Assembly (NCBI GenBank): GCA_003526375.1
Contig: DPDG01000066.1
Span: 1 to 47,571, forward strand
DNA from: Lentisphaeria bacterium
GTDB lineage: Bacteria; Verrucomicrobiota; Lentisphaeria; Victivallales; UBA1829
DNA: 47,571 bases
Direction: 5' to 3'
The notes under the pieces are model-generated. The model saw only the letters and a list, made by a program, of their open reading frames with translations, did not search any database and was not told the origin of the DNA. The stretch's first letter is position 1, and each line of letters begins with the position of its first letter. Positions 8,955 to 17,776 of the stretch are shown one piece after another. The position numbers and the translations under genes are program-made.

Positions 8955-10223
8955 TCAATACTGAATATCCGAAGGCGCCGGATCGTAACGCGTATGGCGG
9001 CATTTCGGAAGGCGCATTCCGCCCGTCCGGTAAATGGAGGGGGTCCCGTCGCACTCAAACCGGATCACGGGGCAGAACGCCTCCGCCATCGCTTCGGGAA
9101 GCTCCACCGCAATCTTTCCCCCGTCCTGCCTGAAACAAAGCTCTCCGAACGGGACACTGGAAACCCGTTTCACATTCATCTCAAATCCCGTGAACGTCAA
9201 CTGTCTTCCGGGATAATACAGCATGGTGAAGTAAAGATTGGCACCGGCAGCGGAAAAGACCCCCATACCGTCCCAGTCCGTCCGTTCCTCCTCTTTGCGG
9301 AAGTAAGGTCCGAGCTTCATGATCTCATTATCCGTAACGGCTTCGCGCCCGCCGTTTGCAAGCCACTCCCCAACCTTGCGGATAATCTTTACGGAAGGCT
9401 CCGGAATCGAGCCGTCTCCGCGCGGACCGATATTCAGCAGCAGGTTTCCTTTTCCGTTGGCACAGGTCAGAAGCATCTTCACGACCGCGCGTGGAGATTT
9501 CCATTCCTCGTCGGAAATGTGAAATCCCCAATGATCGTTAAGCGTCATGCATGCCTCCCACGGACGCCACGGATCGGGAACGGAAAGATGCTGTTCCGGC
9601 GTGCCGAAATCTCCGGGCAGACAGTTCCGCCCGTTGAAAATGACATGTGGCTGAATCGCACTCACCATTTCATTCATCCGCTCCGCCTGCCAGCCTTCCG
9701 CGTCGAAGGGCCACCAGCCGTCATACCAGAGGATATCAACCGGATTGAAATGCGTTACAAGCTCTTTGATGCGTGTAAAGGTGTGTTCCATAAAAAGCCG
9801 GTAATCTGCCTCCGACTCCAGCGCGGCGACCGCATCGGGCTGGTCGTGCCAGTTGTTCAGGCTGTGATAAAGCCCGATCCTGAGCCCATGCCTGCGGGCG
9901 GCGGATACAAATTCCTCCACAAGATCGCGCCCGCAAACCGCCTTTGCATTGAAAGCGGTCAGCGCGGTATCGTAAAGCCGGAACCCCTCATGATGCATGG
10001 TCGTCAGGACAACATATTTCATGCCGCCGTCCACGGCAAGCCGGCAGATTTCCTCCGCATCGAATTTCGAGGGATTGAACTCCTGCGCCAGTCTCTCCAT
10101 TTCAGAGGGCGCAATCTGCTCTCTGTTCATGACCCATTCGCCGCGCCCGAGCATGCTGAACAGTCCGTAATGCACAAACATACCGTAACGCATTGCGGTA
10201 AATGCTTCCACTTCTTTTCTCAT
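8955..10223 (-). CDS. Alpha-L-fucosidase (GH29 family)
   Basis: A 422-residue GH29-type enzyme. The catalytic TIM barrel begins at once: RYGMFVHYGLFSM (12-24), TTMHHEGFRLYD (74-85) and VDILWYDGWW (162-171), in which Asp168 is the expected nucleophile. A C-terminal beta domain follows GNGKGNLLLNIGPRGDG. There is no signal peptide, so it should act in the cytoplasm on imported fuco-oligosaccharides. It overlaps the rsmA stop codon by 4 nt (ATGA) with GGGAGGAG just upstream, so it is translationally coupled to a housekeeping gene. It is slightly shorter than many GH29 enzymes, but all core blocks are present. Confidence 0.9.
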   Translation of the reverse strand: MRKEVEAFTAMRYGMFVHYGLFSMLGRGEWVMNREQIAPSEMERLAQEFNPSKFDAEEICRLAVDGGMKYVVLTTMHHEGFRLYDTALTAFNAKAVCGRDLVEEFVSAARRHGLRIGLYHSLNNWHDQPDAVAALESEADYRLFMEHTFTRIKELVTHFNPVDILWYDGWWPFDAEGWQAERMNEMVSAIQPHVIFNGRNCLPGDFGTPEQHLSVPDPWRPWEACMTLNDHWGFHISDEEWKSPRAVVKMLLTCANGKGNLLLNIGPRGDGSIPEPSVKIIRKVGEWLANGGREAVTDNEIMKLGPYFRKEEERTDWDGMGVFSAAGANLYFTMLYYPGRQLTFTGFEMNVKRVSSVPFGELCFRQDGGKIAVELPEAMAEAFCPVIRFECDGTPSIYRTGGMRLPKCRHTRYDPAPSDIQY

Positions 10224-11047
10224 TTTTCTCCTCCCAGCATCTCCGCCATGCGGATGAACTGTTTCACTGTCACTTTTTCCGCCCGGATGTCGGGATCAAT
10301 CCCAAGCGACACCATCGCACTTCGCACCTGATCCATGTCGAACATGGAAGCCGCCTGTTTCAGCATTTTTTTGCGGCGGTGCGCAAAAGAGGCGCGGACA
10401 AGACGCGTCAGATTCCGGAAATGCTCCCGCCCCAAAGCGTCTTTGCGCAGAGTCAGGCGCAAAATACAGGAATCCACTTCCGGCCGGGGATAGAACATCT
10501 GGGGCGGAGCCATCTTGACAAGCTCCACCTGATACATCGCCTGAATGCGGACCGTCAGCGCACCGTATTCATCGGTATCCTCTTTCGCCGCGAAACGCAT
10601 CCCGACCTCTTTCTGGAGCATGATGAACATCTCGGACGGCGGAGTCTTCAGCGCAAGCATGTTCGCAACGATCACGGTTCCCGCCGAATAAGGAAGGTTG
10701 GAGATCAACCGGAACGGGGTATCCGCGCCGTAAATGCCGGCAACGTCAATTTTGCACGCGTCCCCTTCGATCAGGCACAGTCCCCGGTTTGCATAAGTGA
10801 GACGGAGCCATGCGGCAAGTTTACGGTCAAACTCAATCGCGGCAACCGAAGCGCCCGTTTTGAGCAGACGCTCCGTCAATGCGCCGAATCCGGGTCCGAC
10901 CTCAATCACCTTATCATCAGGCTTGACGTCGGCAATGCGGATAATCGAATCCAGAAAATTATCGTCGATCAGAAAATTCTGACCGAGTTTCTTGCTCGGA
11001 GCAATTCCGAGCGAATCCATCAGGGCTGAAAGTTCGGCTTTTTTCAT
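10220..11047 (-). CDS. rsmA: 16S rRNA (adenine1518/1519-N6)-dimethyltransferase
   Basis: A 275-residue KsgA/RsmA protein, full length. LGQNFLIDDNFLD (21-33) is the conserved N-terminal block, VIEVGPGFGALTERLL (47-62) is the SAM-binding motif I, and NLPY (117-120) is the catalytic motif IV. It dimethylates two adjacent adenines in helix 45 of 16S rRNA during ribosome maturation. The ribosome site is weak. The FmdB-type gene ends 6 nt upstream and the fucosidase start overlaps its stop, so it lies within a minus-strand operon. Confidence 0.97.
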   Translation of the reverse strand: MKKAELSALMDSLGIAPSKKLGQNFLIDDNFLDSIIRIADVKPDDKVIEVGPGFGALTERLLKTGASVAAIEFDRKLAAWLRLTYANRGLCLIEGDACKIDVAGIYGADTPFRLISNLPYSAGTVIVANMLALKTPPSEMFIMLQKEVGMRFAAKEDTDEYGALTVRIQAMYQVELVKMAPPQMFYPRPEVDSCILRLTLRKDALGREHFRNLTRLVRASFAHRRKKMLKQAASMFDMDQVRSAMVSLGIDPDIRAEKVTVKQFIRMAEMLGGEK

Positions 11048-11053
11048 GGGATG

Positions 11054-11284
11054 TCAGTGTTTGTGCCCGCAACCGCAGCCGCATCCGCAGGAGGATGACG
11101 CGGACGGGCACGACGATGCTGCGGGGCATCCGTTCGACGAAGGCACCGAAGCGGAAAAAGTGGACATTTTGCGTTTCAGATTTTTCGATTCACATTTCGG
11201 GCATTCCGGCTTCGATTCGGAATTTCTCACCAGCGCTTCAAATTCATTGTTGCAATCATTGCAGATATATTCATAAATAGGCAT
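11054..11284 (-). CDS. FmdB-type zinc ribbon protein with Cys/His-rich tail
   Basis: A 76-residue protein. MPIYEYICNDC opens the regulatory zinc-ribbon of the FmdB family, and CPKC closes the four-cysteine site. The ATG at 11284 is preferred over an upstream TTG because AAGGAG sits at the right distance from it. After a Ser/Ala-rich linker the protein ends in four Cys-Gly pairs and HKH, an extra metal-binding-like tail. Its function is unknown; zinc binding is expected. It lies between corA and rsmA with 6- and 12-nt gaps. Confidence 0.88.
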   Translation of the reverse strand: MPIYEYICNDCNNEFEALVRNSESKPECPKCESKNLKRKMSTFSASVPSSNGCPAASSCPSASSSCGCGCGCGHKH

Positions 11285-11296
11285 ATTCAAAACTCC

Positions 11297-12229
11297 TTAA
11301 CCATTTCTATCGGATCGTGTAATCAACCAGTAAATAAAGAGGGCAAGCAGAAGCATTGCGAAAACGAAAAGCGGATACCCTACAAACCACTTGGAGCCGG
11401 TCAGAAACGCCGTGAATTCGGACATGCCGAAAACCCCGGTAAAGAACGTCGGAACCGAAATCGCGATCACAATCGCGTTCATATTTTTCATCATGACGTT
11501 CAGATTGTTGTTGATGATCGAAGCACGCGCATCCATAAGCCCGGAGAGAACCTGCGAATAGACTTCCGCCTGATCCAGGAACTGACGGTTTTCAATGGCA
11601 AGATCGTCCAGCAGTTCGATATTCTCCTCGGTGAAACCGAATTTCTGGGCGTTGACTTTCATGCGCTCGATCACGCGGCGGTTCCCGTTCAGGGCGTTGA
11701 CATAATAGACGAGCCCCTTCTCCAGCGTGAACATATTCAGAAGATTCTTGTTGCCGCAGGACTTGTTGATCTCATGCTCGATTTCGTCGCTGCACATGTT
11801 GATCACGCGCAGATGGGTTTCAAAATGACGGATCGTCTGGAGCAGAGTTTTCAGGAGAACGTCCTGCGCCGCCTTGACATTCGAGGCGAGACGGCCGGTA
11901 AACAGCGGAACACTGTCGTCAAGGACGATCACAATGCGCTCCGGGGGGAAAATAAAGATGCCCATGGACTTGACTTTGAACAGGAAATTATCCTCGGCGG
12001 AATAGTTCTTGGGATATTTCAGGATCACCGCCGTGTGATTGTCTTCAAACTCAATACGGGGCGTCTCGTCGGGGTCGGTGGAAGACAACAGCGTATGTTC
12101 ATCCACACCGTAGTCATTGATGAGATGGTTGCGCTCCGTCTCATCCGGCAGGATATAGACTTCAATCTGCGGGAACCCTTCCGCTCCCTTGGCGATCCTT
12201 CCATTGATAACTGAATAACTCTGAAGCAC
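11297..12229 (-). CDS. CorA-family magnesium/divalent metal transporter
   Basis: A 310-residue CorA-type protein: a soluble alpha/beta N-terminal funnel domain, a long helix, then two C-terminal membrane segments (about 251-267 and 283-303) with a basic tail. The selectivity motif between them reads Gly268-Met269-Ser270 rather than the standard Gly-Met-Asn. The start is GTG with AAGGAG at good spacing and no in-frame ATG nearby. It is expected to be a homopentameric inner-membrane channel. Substitution of the Asn may change ion selectivity, so the exact ion is uncertain. Confidence 0.87.
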   Translation of the reverse strand: MLQSYSVINGRIAKGAEGFPQIEVYILPDETERNHLINDYGVDEHTLLSSTDPDETPRIEFEDNHTAVILKYPKNYSAEDNFLFKVKSMGIFIFPPERIVIVLDDSVPLFTGRLASNVKAAQDVLLKTLLQTIRHFETHLRVINMCSDEIEHEINKSCGNKNLLNMFTLEKGLVYYVNALNGNRRVIERMKVNAQKFGFTEENIELLDDLAIENRQFLDQAEVYSQVLSGLMDARASIINNNLNVMMKNMNAIVIAISVPTFFTGVFGMSEFTAFLTGSKWFVGYPLFVFAMLLLALFIYWLITRSDRNG

Positions 12230-12310
12230 GGTGACGCTCCTTCTTTTCTCTACAGATTGAAAATCGGGCGGAGAGGCCGGTGAACCTCATCCGCCGCAAT
12301 ACGATTCAGA

Positions 12311-12332
12311 AACAACTGAAAAATCAGTTGTT
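12311..12332 (-). terminator. Perfect 9-bp hairpin overlapping the serC stop codon
   Basis: Arms AACAACTGA (12311-12319) and TCAGTTGTT (12324-12332) pair perfectly with a 4-nt loop. On the minus strand the serC stop codon lies in the first arm, and TTTCTG follows. The short T-run makes it a weak or attenuating terminator ahead of corA. Confidence 0.5.
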
Positions 12333-13397
12333 CTTTCTGAAGTCATTCATGATGCCGACGAGTTTTTCCACTCCTTCAAGCGGCATCGCATTGTAGATGC
12401 TGGCTCTCATGCCGCCGACGGAACGGTGGCCCTTGAGTCCGATCATGCCGTTCGCTTTCACGACTTCGAGGAACTTCGCTTCGAGTTCTTCGGTCGGAAG
12501 ACGGAACACGACGTTCATTTTGGAACGGCTGCATTTCTTGACCGGCGTGCTGTAATAGCCGTTGGATTCGTCAATCGCCTGATACAGCAGGGCGGCTTTC
12601 GCGTCATTCATCTTTTCAACCGCCTCAAGCCCGCCGACTTCCCTGATCCAGTCGGTGACAAGCCCGATCATGTAGATTCCGAAGGTCGGAGGCGTATTGT
12701 AGAGGGAGTTGTTTTCGGTGTAGGTGCTGTATTTGAGCATCGTGGGAACCTTTTCCGGCGTGCGGCCGACAAGGTCCTTGCGGATGATGACCAGTGCAAG
12801 CCCGCTGGGACCGAGGTTCTTCTGGGCTCCGGCGTAAATCATGCCGAACTTGGAAACATCGACCTTGCGGGACATGATGTCGCTGGACATATCCGCGATC
12901 AGCGGCGCCTTGGTGGTCGGGAAATCCTGATACTGGGTTCCGTAGATCGTGTTGTTGCTTGTGATATGAACATAGGAGGCGTCTTCGGAGAGTTTCCATG
13001 TGTCGAACGCGGGAATGTGGTCGTATTTGGTGTCCTTGCTCTGGGCGGCGACTCTGACTTCGCCGAAAAGCCTGGCTTCCTTCATCGCCTTGCTGGACCA
13101 CGTGCCGGTATCGACGAAATCCGCCGCGCCGGTGGTCATAAGGTTCATCGGGATCATGGCGAACTGCATGCTTGCGCCGCCCTGAATGTAGACAATGTCA
13201 TAGGCATCGGAAACGCCGAAGACGTCACGGATGTTCTGATTGGTATGGTCAAGAACAGCCTGGAAATCCTTGCCGCGGTGGGAGTGTTCAAGAATGCCGC
13301 ATCCTGTGCCGTGATAGTCGCAGAATTCTTTCTGAGCTCTTTCCATAACGGACGTCGGCAGCATGGCCGGCCCTGCATTAAAATTGAATACCTTCAT
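12324..13397 (-). CDS. serC: Phosphoserine transaminase
   Basis: A 357-residue class V aminotransferase of normal length. NFNAGPAMLP (5-14) and LEHSHRGKDF (36-45) are typical SerC blocks. The PLP-binding Lys is Lys193 in AGAQKNLGPSG. It converts 3-phosphohydroxypyruvate plus glutamate to phosphoserine, and it can serve pyridoxine synthesis. AAAAGGAG precedes the ATG. It appears to be monocistronic or to lead weakly into corA through the stop-codon hairpin. The upstream region carries an 8-bp inverted repeat. Confidence 0.97.
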   Translation of the reverse strand: MKVFNFNAGPAMLPTSVMERAQKEFCDYHGTGCGILEHSHRGKDFQAVLDHTNQNIRDVFGVSDAYDIVYIQGGASMQFAMIPMNLMTTGAADFVDTGTWSSKAMKEARLFGEVRVAAQSKDTKYDHIPAFDTWKLSEDASYVHITSNNTIYGTQYQDFPTTKAPLIADMSSDIMSRKVDVSKFGMIYAGAQKNLGPSGLALVIIRKDLVGRTPEKVPTMLKYSTYTENNSLYNTPPTFGIYMIGLVTDWIREVGGLEAVEKMNDAKAALLYQAIDESNGYYSTPVKKCSRSKMNVVFRLPTEELEAKFLEVVKANGMIGLKGHRSVGGMRASIYNAMPLEGVEKLVGIMNDFRKNN

Positions 13398-13420
13398 CAG
13401 AGAAGTCTCCTTTTGTTAAC

Positions 13421-13475
13421 GTTTCACTGGAAGCATATAAAATACCACAAATTTATTATTTTGCCAGAGTGAAAC
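13421..13475. repeat. Inverted repeat GTTTCACT/AGTGAAAC upstream of serC
   Basis: Perfect 8-bp arms at 13421-13428 and 13468-13475 are separated by 39 nt of A/T-rich sequence containing TATAAAATA-like promoter material. The spacing suggests two half sites for a regulator or a long-loop hairpin. Its function is inferred only. Confidence 0.35.
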
Positions 13476-13600
13476 AGCGCAATCCCGAAATAAAATCCGA
13501 ACTTTTTCTTGAAAAACATTCGTTCGGAGACTTTATATTATATCTTTCGCATGCTAAATTGACGTGTGTGCTTTAATAAAAATCTGTAAATGGTATCTGA

Positions 13601-14695
13601 ATGAAAATATTGAATTTCTATGTAATCAGGAGCTTCATGGGAACTTTTCTCATGGCGATCGGCGTTCTGACCTTCGGCATGACAGGATCACACCTCATGA
13701 AGGTCTTTGAATATATCTCCAGCGGAGTCCCAGTCAAAAACGCATTCATCTTCCTGCTGTACGTGCTTCCGATCGTACTGGCGTTTACGATTCCCTGGGC
13801 GGCACTGGTGTCCGTCATGCTCGTCTTCGGGAGACTTTCCGCAGATAACGAGATCACGGCAATGCGCGCATGCGGAGTGTCGATTCTCCAGATCGTGGCG
13901 CCGATCATCGTAATCGCATTCATCCTGACCTGCACCTGCCTCTATCTCCAGCTTCAGGTCGGCCCGCATTATCTGGGTGAGGCACGGAATCTGGTGAAGA
14001 ACGTTCTGGTAGAACAGCCGACTGCCATTTTCGAACCCGGAATTCCGGTCCGTTACAGCGATCTCTATATCTATATCGGCTCCAAAGACGACAACAAAAT
14101 CCGCGACATTCAGGTTTACAGAATGGGGAAAAACGGCAAATGGGAACAGGATGTCACCGCCGCAAGCGGAGTCGTGGAAGTGGACAAGGAAAACCAGCTC
14201 CTCAATGTCATTCTCGAAAATGCCACGGTCGCCGCCTACGAGGGCGGAGGAAGCAACAAGACCATGCGCCGGACATTCAGCAGGCAGCTCACGTTCCAGA
14301 TTGACTACGGGCGCGGATTCAACGCAAACAGGGTGTCGCGGAAAGACAAGTATCTGACGGCGATGGAACTGCTCGCAAGAATGAGCCTGGACAAAAAACG
14401 CGGCGTCGATACGACGGAACTGGAAGTCGAACTGAACCAGCGGGTGGCGCTTGCCCTTGCGCCGATCGCGTTCCTGCTTCTGGGAATGCCGCTCGCAGTC
14501 CGGACCTCCCGCAGAGAAACTTCGGTAGGGCTCTTTTTGAGTGTTCTGCTTGCCGGGCTTTACTTCGGAGCGGTCCTTGTTTCGGACGCATTGCGGGAAT
14601 CCCCGAAACTGTTCCCGCAGTATATCGTCTGGATCCCCCCTGCCCTGTATCAGATATTCGGGGCGATTTATATCTTCAAGATCGCAAAACGCTGA
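13601..14695 (+). CDS. LptF/LptG family lipopolysaccharide export permease
   Basis: A 364-residue permease with the YjgP/YjgQ layout: three N-terminal membrane helices (about 13-33, 50-80, 100-122), a soluble periplasmic beta-jellyroll (about 125-260), and three C-terminal helices (about 277-360). In the Lpt complex this subunit pairs with a second permease and the LptB ATPase to extract LPS from the inner membrane. This points to a Gram-negative envelope. No partner permease is in the window. The ribosome site is weak. thrC follows 45 nt downstream. Confidence 0.92.
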   Translation: MKILNFYVIRSFMGTFLMAIGVLTFGMTGSHLMKVFEYISSGVPVKNAFIFLLYVLPIVLAFTIPWAALVSVMLVFGRLSADNEITAMRACGVSILQIVAPIIVIAFILTCTCLYLQLQVGPHYLGEARNLVKNVLVEQPTAIFEPGIPVRYSDLYIYIGSKDDNKIRDIQVYRMGKNGKWEQDVTAASGVVEVDKENQLLNVILENATVAAYEGGGSNKTMRRTFSRQLTFQIDYGRGFNANRVSRKDKYLTAMELLARMSLDKKRGVDTTELEVELNQRVALALAPIAFLLLGMPLAVRTSRRETSVGLFLSVLLAGLYFGAVLVSDALRESPKLFPQYIVWIPPALYQIFGAIYIFKIAKR

Positions 14696-14740
14696 TTTTT
14701 TATTTTAACCCAAACAATTCACAATAACGGAAAAAGAAAG

Positions 14741-16030
14741 ATGAGAAAGACAGAGTCATTTCTTCAGTGTGTAAGATGTTCCAGAACCTATGATATCGGA
14801 CAGCTCAGATATACCTGCGACTGCGGCGGCGTGCTGGATGTGAAGCGCGACCTTTCCAAAATCGACGGCGGGGAGCTCAAGGCGCTCTGGGAAAAAAGAT
14901 GGGGCATGAAGCGCGGAATCGAATCTTCCGGAGTATGGAGATACCGCGAACTCGTTTTGGATGCACCGGATGACAAGATCGTAACGCGCCAGGAAGGCAA
15001 CACGCGTCTTTACCCGGCGGGCTCCGCCGGCACATGGGCGGGTCTCAGCAATCTTTATTTCAAGCATGAGGGCGAAAACCCCACCGGCAGTTTCAAGGAC
15101 CGCGGCATGACCTGCGGCGCGAGCGCGGCGAAACTGTTCCATGCCAAAACGGTCGCGTGCGCCTCCACCGGCAACACCAGCGCCAGCATGGCGTCCTATG
15201 CGGCGGTCAGCGGCATGAAATCCGTGATCTTCATTCCCGAAGGCAAGATCGCCTACGGGAAGCTTGCACAGGCGCTGGCATACGGCGGAATCACGCTTCA
15301 GATCTCCGGCAATTTCGACGACGCCATGAGCCTGGTGCAGGATGTCTGCCATGAACTCGGAATCTACCTGCTGAACTCCATCAACCCGTTCCGTATCGAA
15401 GGGCAGAAGGCAATCACATTCGAGACGCTCCAGCAGCTCGACTGGGAAGTGCCGGACTGGTTCGTGATCCCCGGCGGCAACCTCGGCAACAGCAGCGCCA
15501 TGGGCAAGGCTCTCATGGAACTTCATGAACTCGGCATCATTTCCAAAATTCCGAAGATCGCAGTCATTCAGGCGGCGGGTGCGAATCCGCTTTACAAAAT
15601 GTGGACACAGCACACCCCGTATGAAGCGGTCAGAAATCCGGAAACCATCGCAACCGCAATCAAGATCGGCAACCCGGTCTCCTGGGAAAAATCCCTGCGC
15701 GCCGTCAAGTGGAGCGGAGGAACCGTCGAACAGGTCACGGAGCAGGAAATCATGGATGCGAAAGCAAAGCTGGACGCCGCCGGAATCGGCGCGGAACCGG
15801 CTTCCTGCTGTTCTCTCGCCGGAGCGAAAAAGCTCGCGGACGCGGGCGTGATCAAGCCGGAGGAAAAGGTCGTCGGCATCCTGACCGGCAACATTCTCAA
15901 AGACCCCGACGCGGTCATCGGCTATCATCAGGACCAGCTCGGCAAGATGGGAATCAAAGGCACTTTCGCCAACAGACCCGTTCAGATTCCCCCCACTCTG
16001 GAAGCAGTAAAAAAAACGCTGGGATGCTGA
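14741..16030 (+). CDS. thrC: Threonine synthase
   Basis: A 429-residue PLP enzyme that converts O-phosphohomoserine to threonine. The N-terminus carries a four-cysteine ribbon-like pair (C10, C13, C26, C28), seen in the archaeal/plant-like branch of threonine synthases. The PLP-binding Lys is Lys119 in ENPTGSFKDRGM, and ACASTGNTSAS and PGGNLGN are the phosphate-binding and glycine-rich loops. A purine-rich GGAAAAAGAAAG precedes the ATG. The next gene starts 3 nt after the stop, so the two are co-translated. Confidence 0.96.
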   Translation: MRKTESFLQCVRCSRTYDIGQLRYTCDCGGVLDVKRDLSKIDGGELKALWEKRWGMKRGIESSGVWRYRELVLDAPDDKIVTRQEGNTRLYPAGSAGTWAGLSNLYFKHEGENPTGSFKDRGMTCGASAAKLFHAKTVACASTGNTSASMASYAAVSGMKSVIFIPEGKIAYGKLAQALAYGGITLQISGNFDDAMSLVQDVCHELGIYLLNSINPFRIEGQKAITFETLQQLDWEVPDWFVIPGGNLGNSSAMGKALMELHELGIISKIPKIAVIQAAGANPLYKMWTQHTPYEAVRNPETIATAIKIGNPVSWEKSLRAVKWSGGTVEQVTEQEIMDAKAKLDAAGIGAEPASCCSLAGAKKLADAGVIKPEEKVVGILTGNILKDPDAVIGYHQDQLGKMGIKGTFANRPVQIPPTLEAVKKTLGC

Positions 16031-16033
16031 ATC

Positions 16034-17221
16034 ATGGCTGCCTCGAAGAATTTCCCCGGAATTGAGAAGATTCAGTTTCTGAAGAACGCCTACATCGTAA
16101 AGTATTCGAAAATGGCGGGACTGGACGACACTGATATCAATAAGATCATAGCGGTCAAGGATGCGCTTCTGATGCGTGATTCCTTCATGCGCCTTTTATG
16201 GGATCTGCACGATCTGCTTTACATTCAGGGATTGAAGTTCGGAGAGGTGCTTCCCGAAGACCCGAAGCTGGAACGGATTCTCGGCGAGGAACAGTGCGGG
16301 GTGTTTTACTTTCTGCTGGTTCTTTCCGGTTTCCCGTTCGGGATCAGGAATTATGAAAAGCGCGGCTGGGACGATGCAATGCGCGATTCCGCATTCCGTG
16401 ACATGTCGGTATGGGTCGCGCACTACAAGCGCAATTTCGGAACTCCCGGAATCGCGTGGATGATTCTCGTGTGGCTCCAGGGACACCTGAACTGCACGGT
16501 GTTGAGTTTCGGGCGTCTCCAATTCAACCTTCGCCACACTTTCCTGTCGCGGACTTTCGTATTCAGAAACAATCTGACCGGTGAGGTCACGGCGCTTTCC
16601 GAGGCGGGGTTCCGTTACACGGCGGACGGCATCCGTGACGATCTGCATGATCTCCCCTCCCCTGAAAGCTGGACCAGCGTCTACCGTGAAAACGAAAGCT
16701 CCTATACGGGCAACCGAGTCACGCCGGACGGACGGGCGGAACGGGAGCTGACCTCTCTGCCCAAAGCCGACTGGGAGCTGGTGCTGTCTTTCGGAGACCC
16801 CGTTCTCAACATTCATATTCCGGAGGGCGGCGCTCTCACCCACGAACTCTGTGCGGACTCCATGCTCCGCGCCATGGAGTTCTTCAAACGTTACGAGCCG
16901 GACTACCACTGGAAGGCTTTCTTCTGCGAATCCTGGCTTCTGGACCCGCAGCTTCAAAAGATCCTGCCGCAGACATCCAACATTCTGGCTTTTCAGCGCG
17001 CTGCCTATCTGATCCCGTATCCGGGCAGAGCGGACACGGTATTCCGGGTCTTCGGCATCAAAGCCGACCGGAACGGAGTGGAAACCGTTCCCATTCATAC
17101 ATCGCTCCAGCGCACTCTGGTGCAGTTTGTCCGCGAAGGCGGAGAATTCCATTACGGCGCCATGTTCATTCTGCGGGATGATGCAACAGGAAACCCGAAT
17201 CCCTACCACCAGAAATTCTAG
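16034..17221 (+). CDS. Acyltransferase-like protein (NAT_N/GNAT_C type)
   Basis: A 395-residue cytosolic protein with no signal peptide. An alpha-helical first half (about 10-150) is followed by a GNAT-like second half. The segment VLNIHIPEGG with the following AMEFFKRYEPDYHWKAFFCE (about 255-300) is characteristic of the GNAT-like C-terminal domain found in a family annotated as acyltransferase-domain proteins. The substrate is unknown. It is translationally linked to thrC (3-nt gap) and 12 nt ahead of a small secreted protein. The assignment rests on my recollection of the family signature, so it is tentative. Confidence 0.65.
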   Translation: MAASKNFPGIEKIQFLKNAYIVKYSKMAGLDDTDINKIIAVKDALLMRDSFMRLLWDLHDLLYIQGLKFGEVLPEDPKLERILGEEQCGVFYFLLVLSGFPFGIRNYEKRGWDDAMRDSAFRDMSVWVAHYKRNFGTPGIAWMILVWLQGHLNCTVLSFGRLQFNLRHTFLSRTFVFRNNLTGEVTALSEAGFRYTADGIRDDLHDLPSPESWTSVYRENESSYTGNRVTPDGRAERELTSLPKADWELVLSFGDPVLNIHIPEGGALTHELCADSMLRAMEFFKRYEPDYHWKAFFCESWLLDPQLQKILPQTSNILAFQRAAYLIPYPGRADTVFRVFGIKADRNGVETVPIHTSLQRTLVQFVREGGEFHYGAMFILRDDATGNPNPYHQKF

Positions 17222-17233
17222 CGGAGACGGGGA

Positions 17234-17776
17234 ATGAGAAATACGGTGCTGCTGACTTTGCTGGCGATCCCGTTCTGCATTCCCGCGGATGATCTGGTTA
17301 CTGAAAATGGAAAAACGTTTCAGGATTACCGTATTGCAGATGTCGGTTCCATCGGAATCCGGATCACTTACAAGAAAGACGAGAAACTCAGAAAGGCGAC
17401 GGTTCTTTTCAAAGAACTGACGGATGATTTTCTGGAAAATTACAAGGGCGATCCCCTGACGATGGAAATCTTTGCCGCGAGCTTGGAGAAAAGACGGAAA
17501 ATCAGAGCGCTGGAGACAAGGAAAAATGAGGAACTGGCGGCATTGGAGGAACAGGAGGCAGAACTGAAAGAGCCGTCCGCAAAGCGTCAAATGAATTCCG
17601 CGCGCAGAAAACGGGCGCTCCGGCGGATTCGAGACAGGCAGAAACAGATTCAGCGCATCTTCAATCAGGAATGCAGCAGGCTTGATGACGCCGAGCGGCA
17701 GCGGATTGACGCGGCAAAAAAAGAAAAGGAAAACGGCAATGAAACACATTCTGATCCGCAAAGAACAGGAAAATGA
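17234..17776 (+). CDS. Small secreted coiled-coil protein, unknown function
   Basis: A 180-residue protein. Residues 1-18 read as a signal peptide ending near Pro-Ala-Asp. Residues about 19-85 form a small beta-rich segment (LVTENGKTFQDYRI...), and the rest is an extended, highly charged helix rich in Glu, Arg and Lys with heptad-like spacing. It overlaps the next gene by 38 nt, so the two are translationally coupled. No known family is recognised with confidence. A periplasmic scaffold role is possible but unproven. Confidence 0.75.
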   Translation: MRNTVLLTLLAIPFCIPADDLVTENGKTFQDYRIADVGSIGIRITYKKDEKLRKATVLFKELTDDFLENYKGDPLTMEIFAASLEKRRKIRALETRKNEELAALEEQEAELKEPSAKRQMNSARRKRALRRIRDRQKQIQRIFNQECSRLDDAERQRIDAAKKEKENGNETHSDPQRTGK

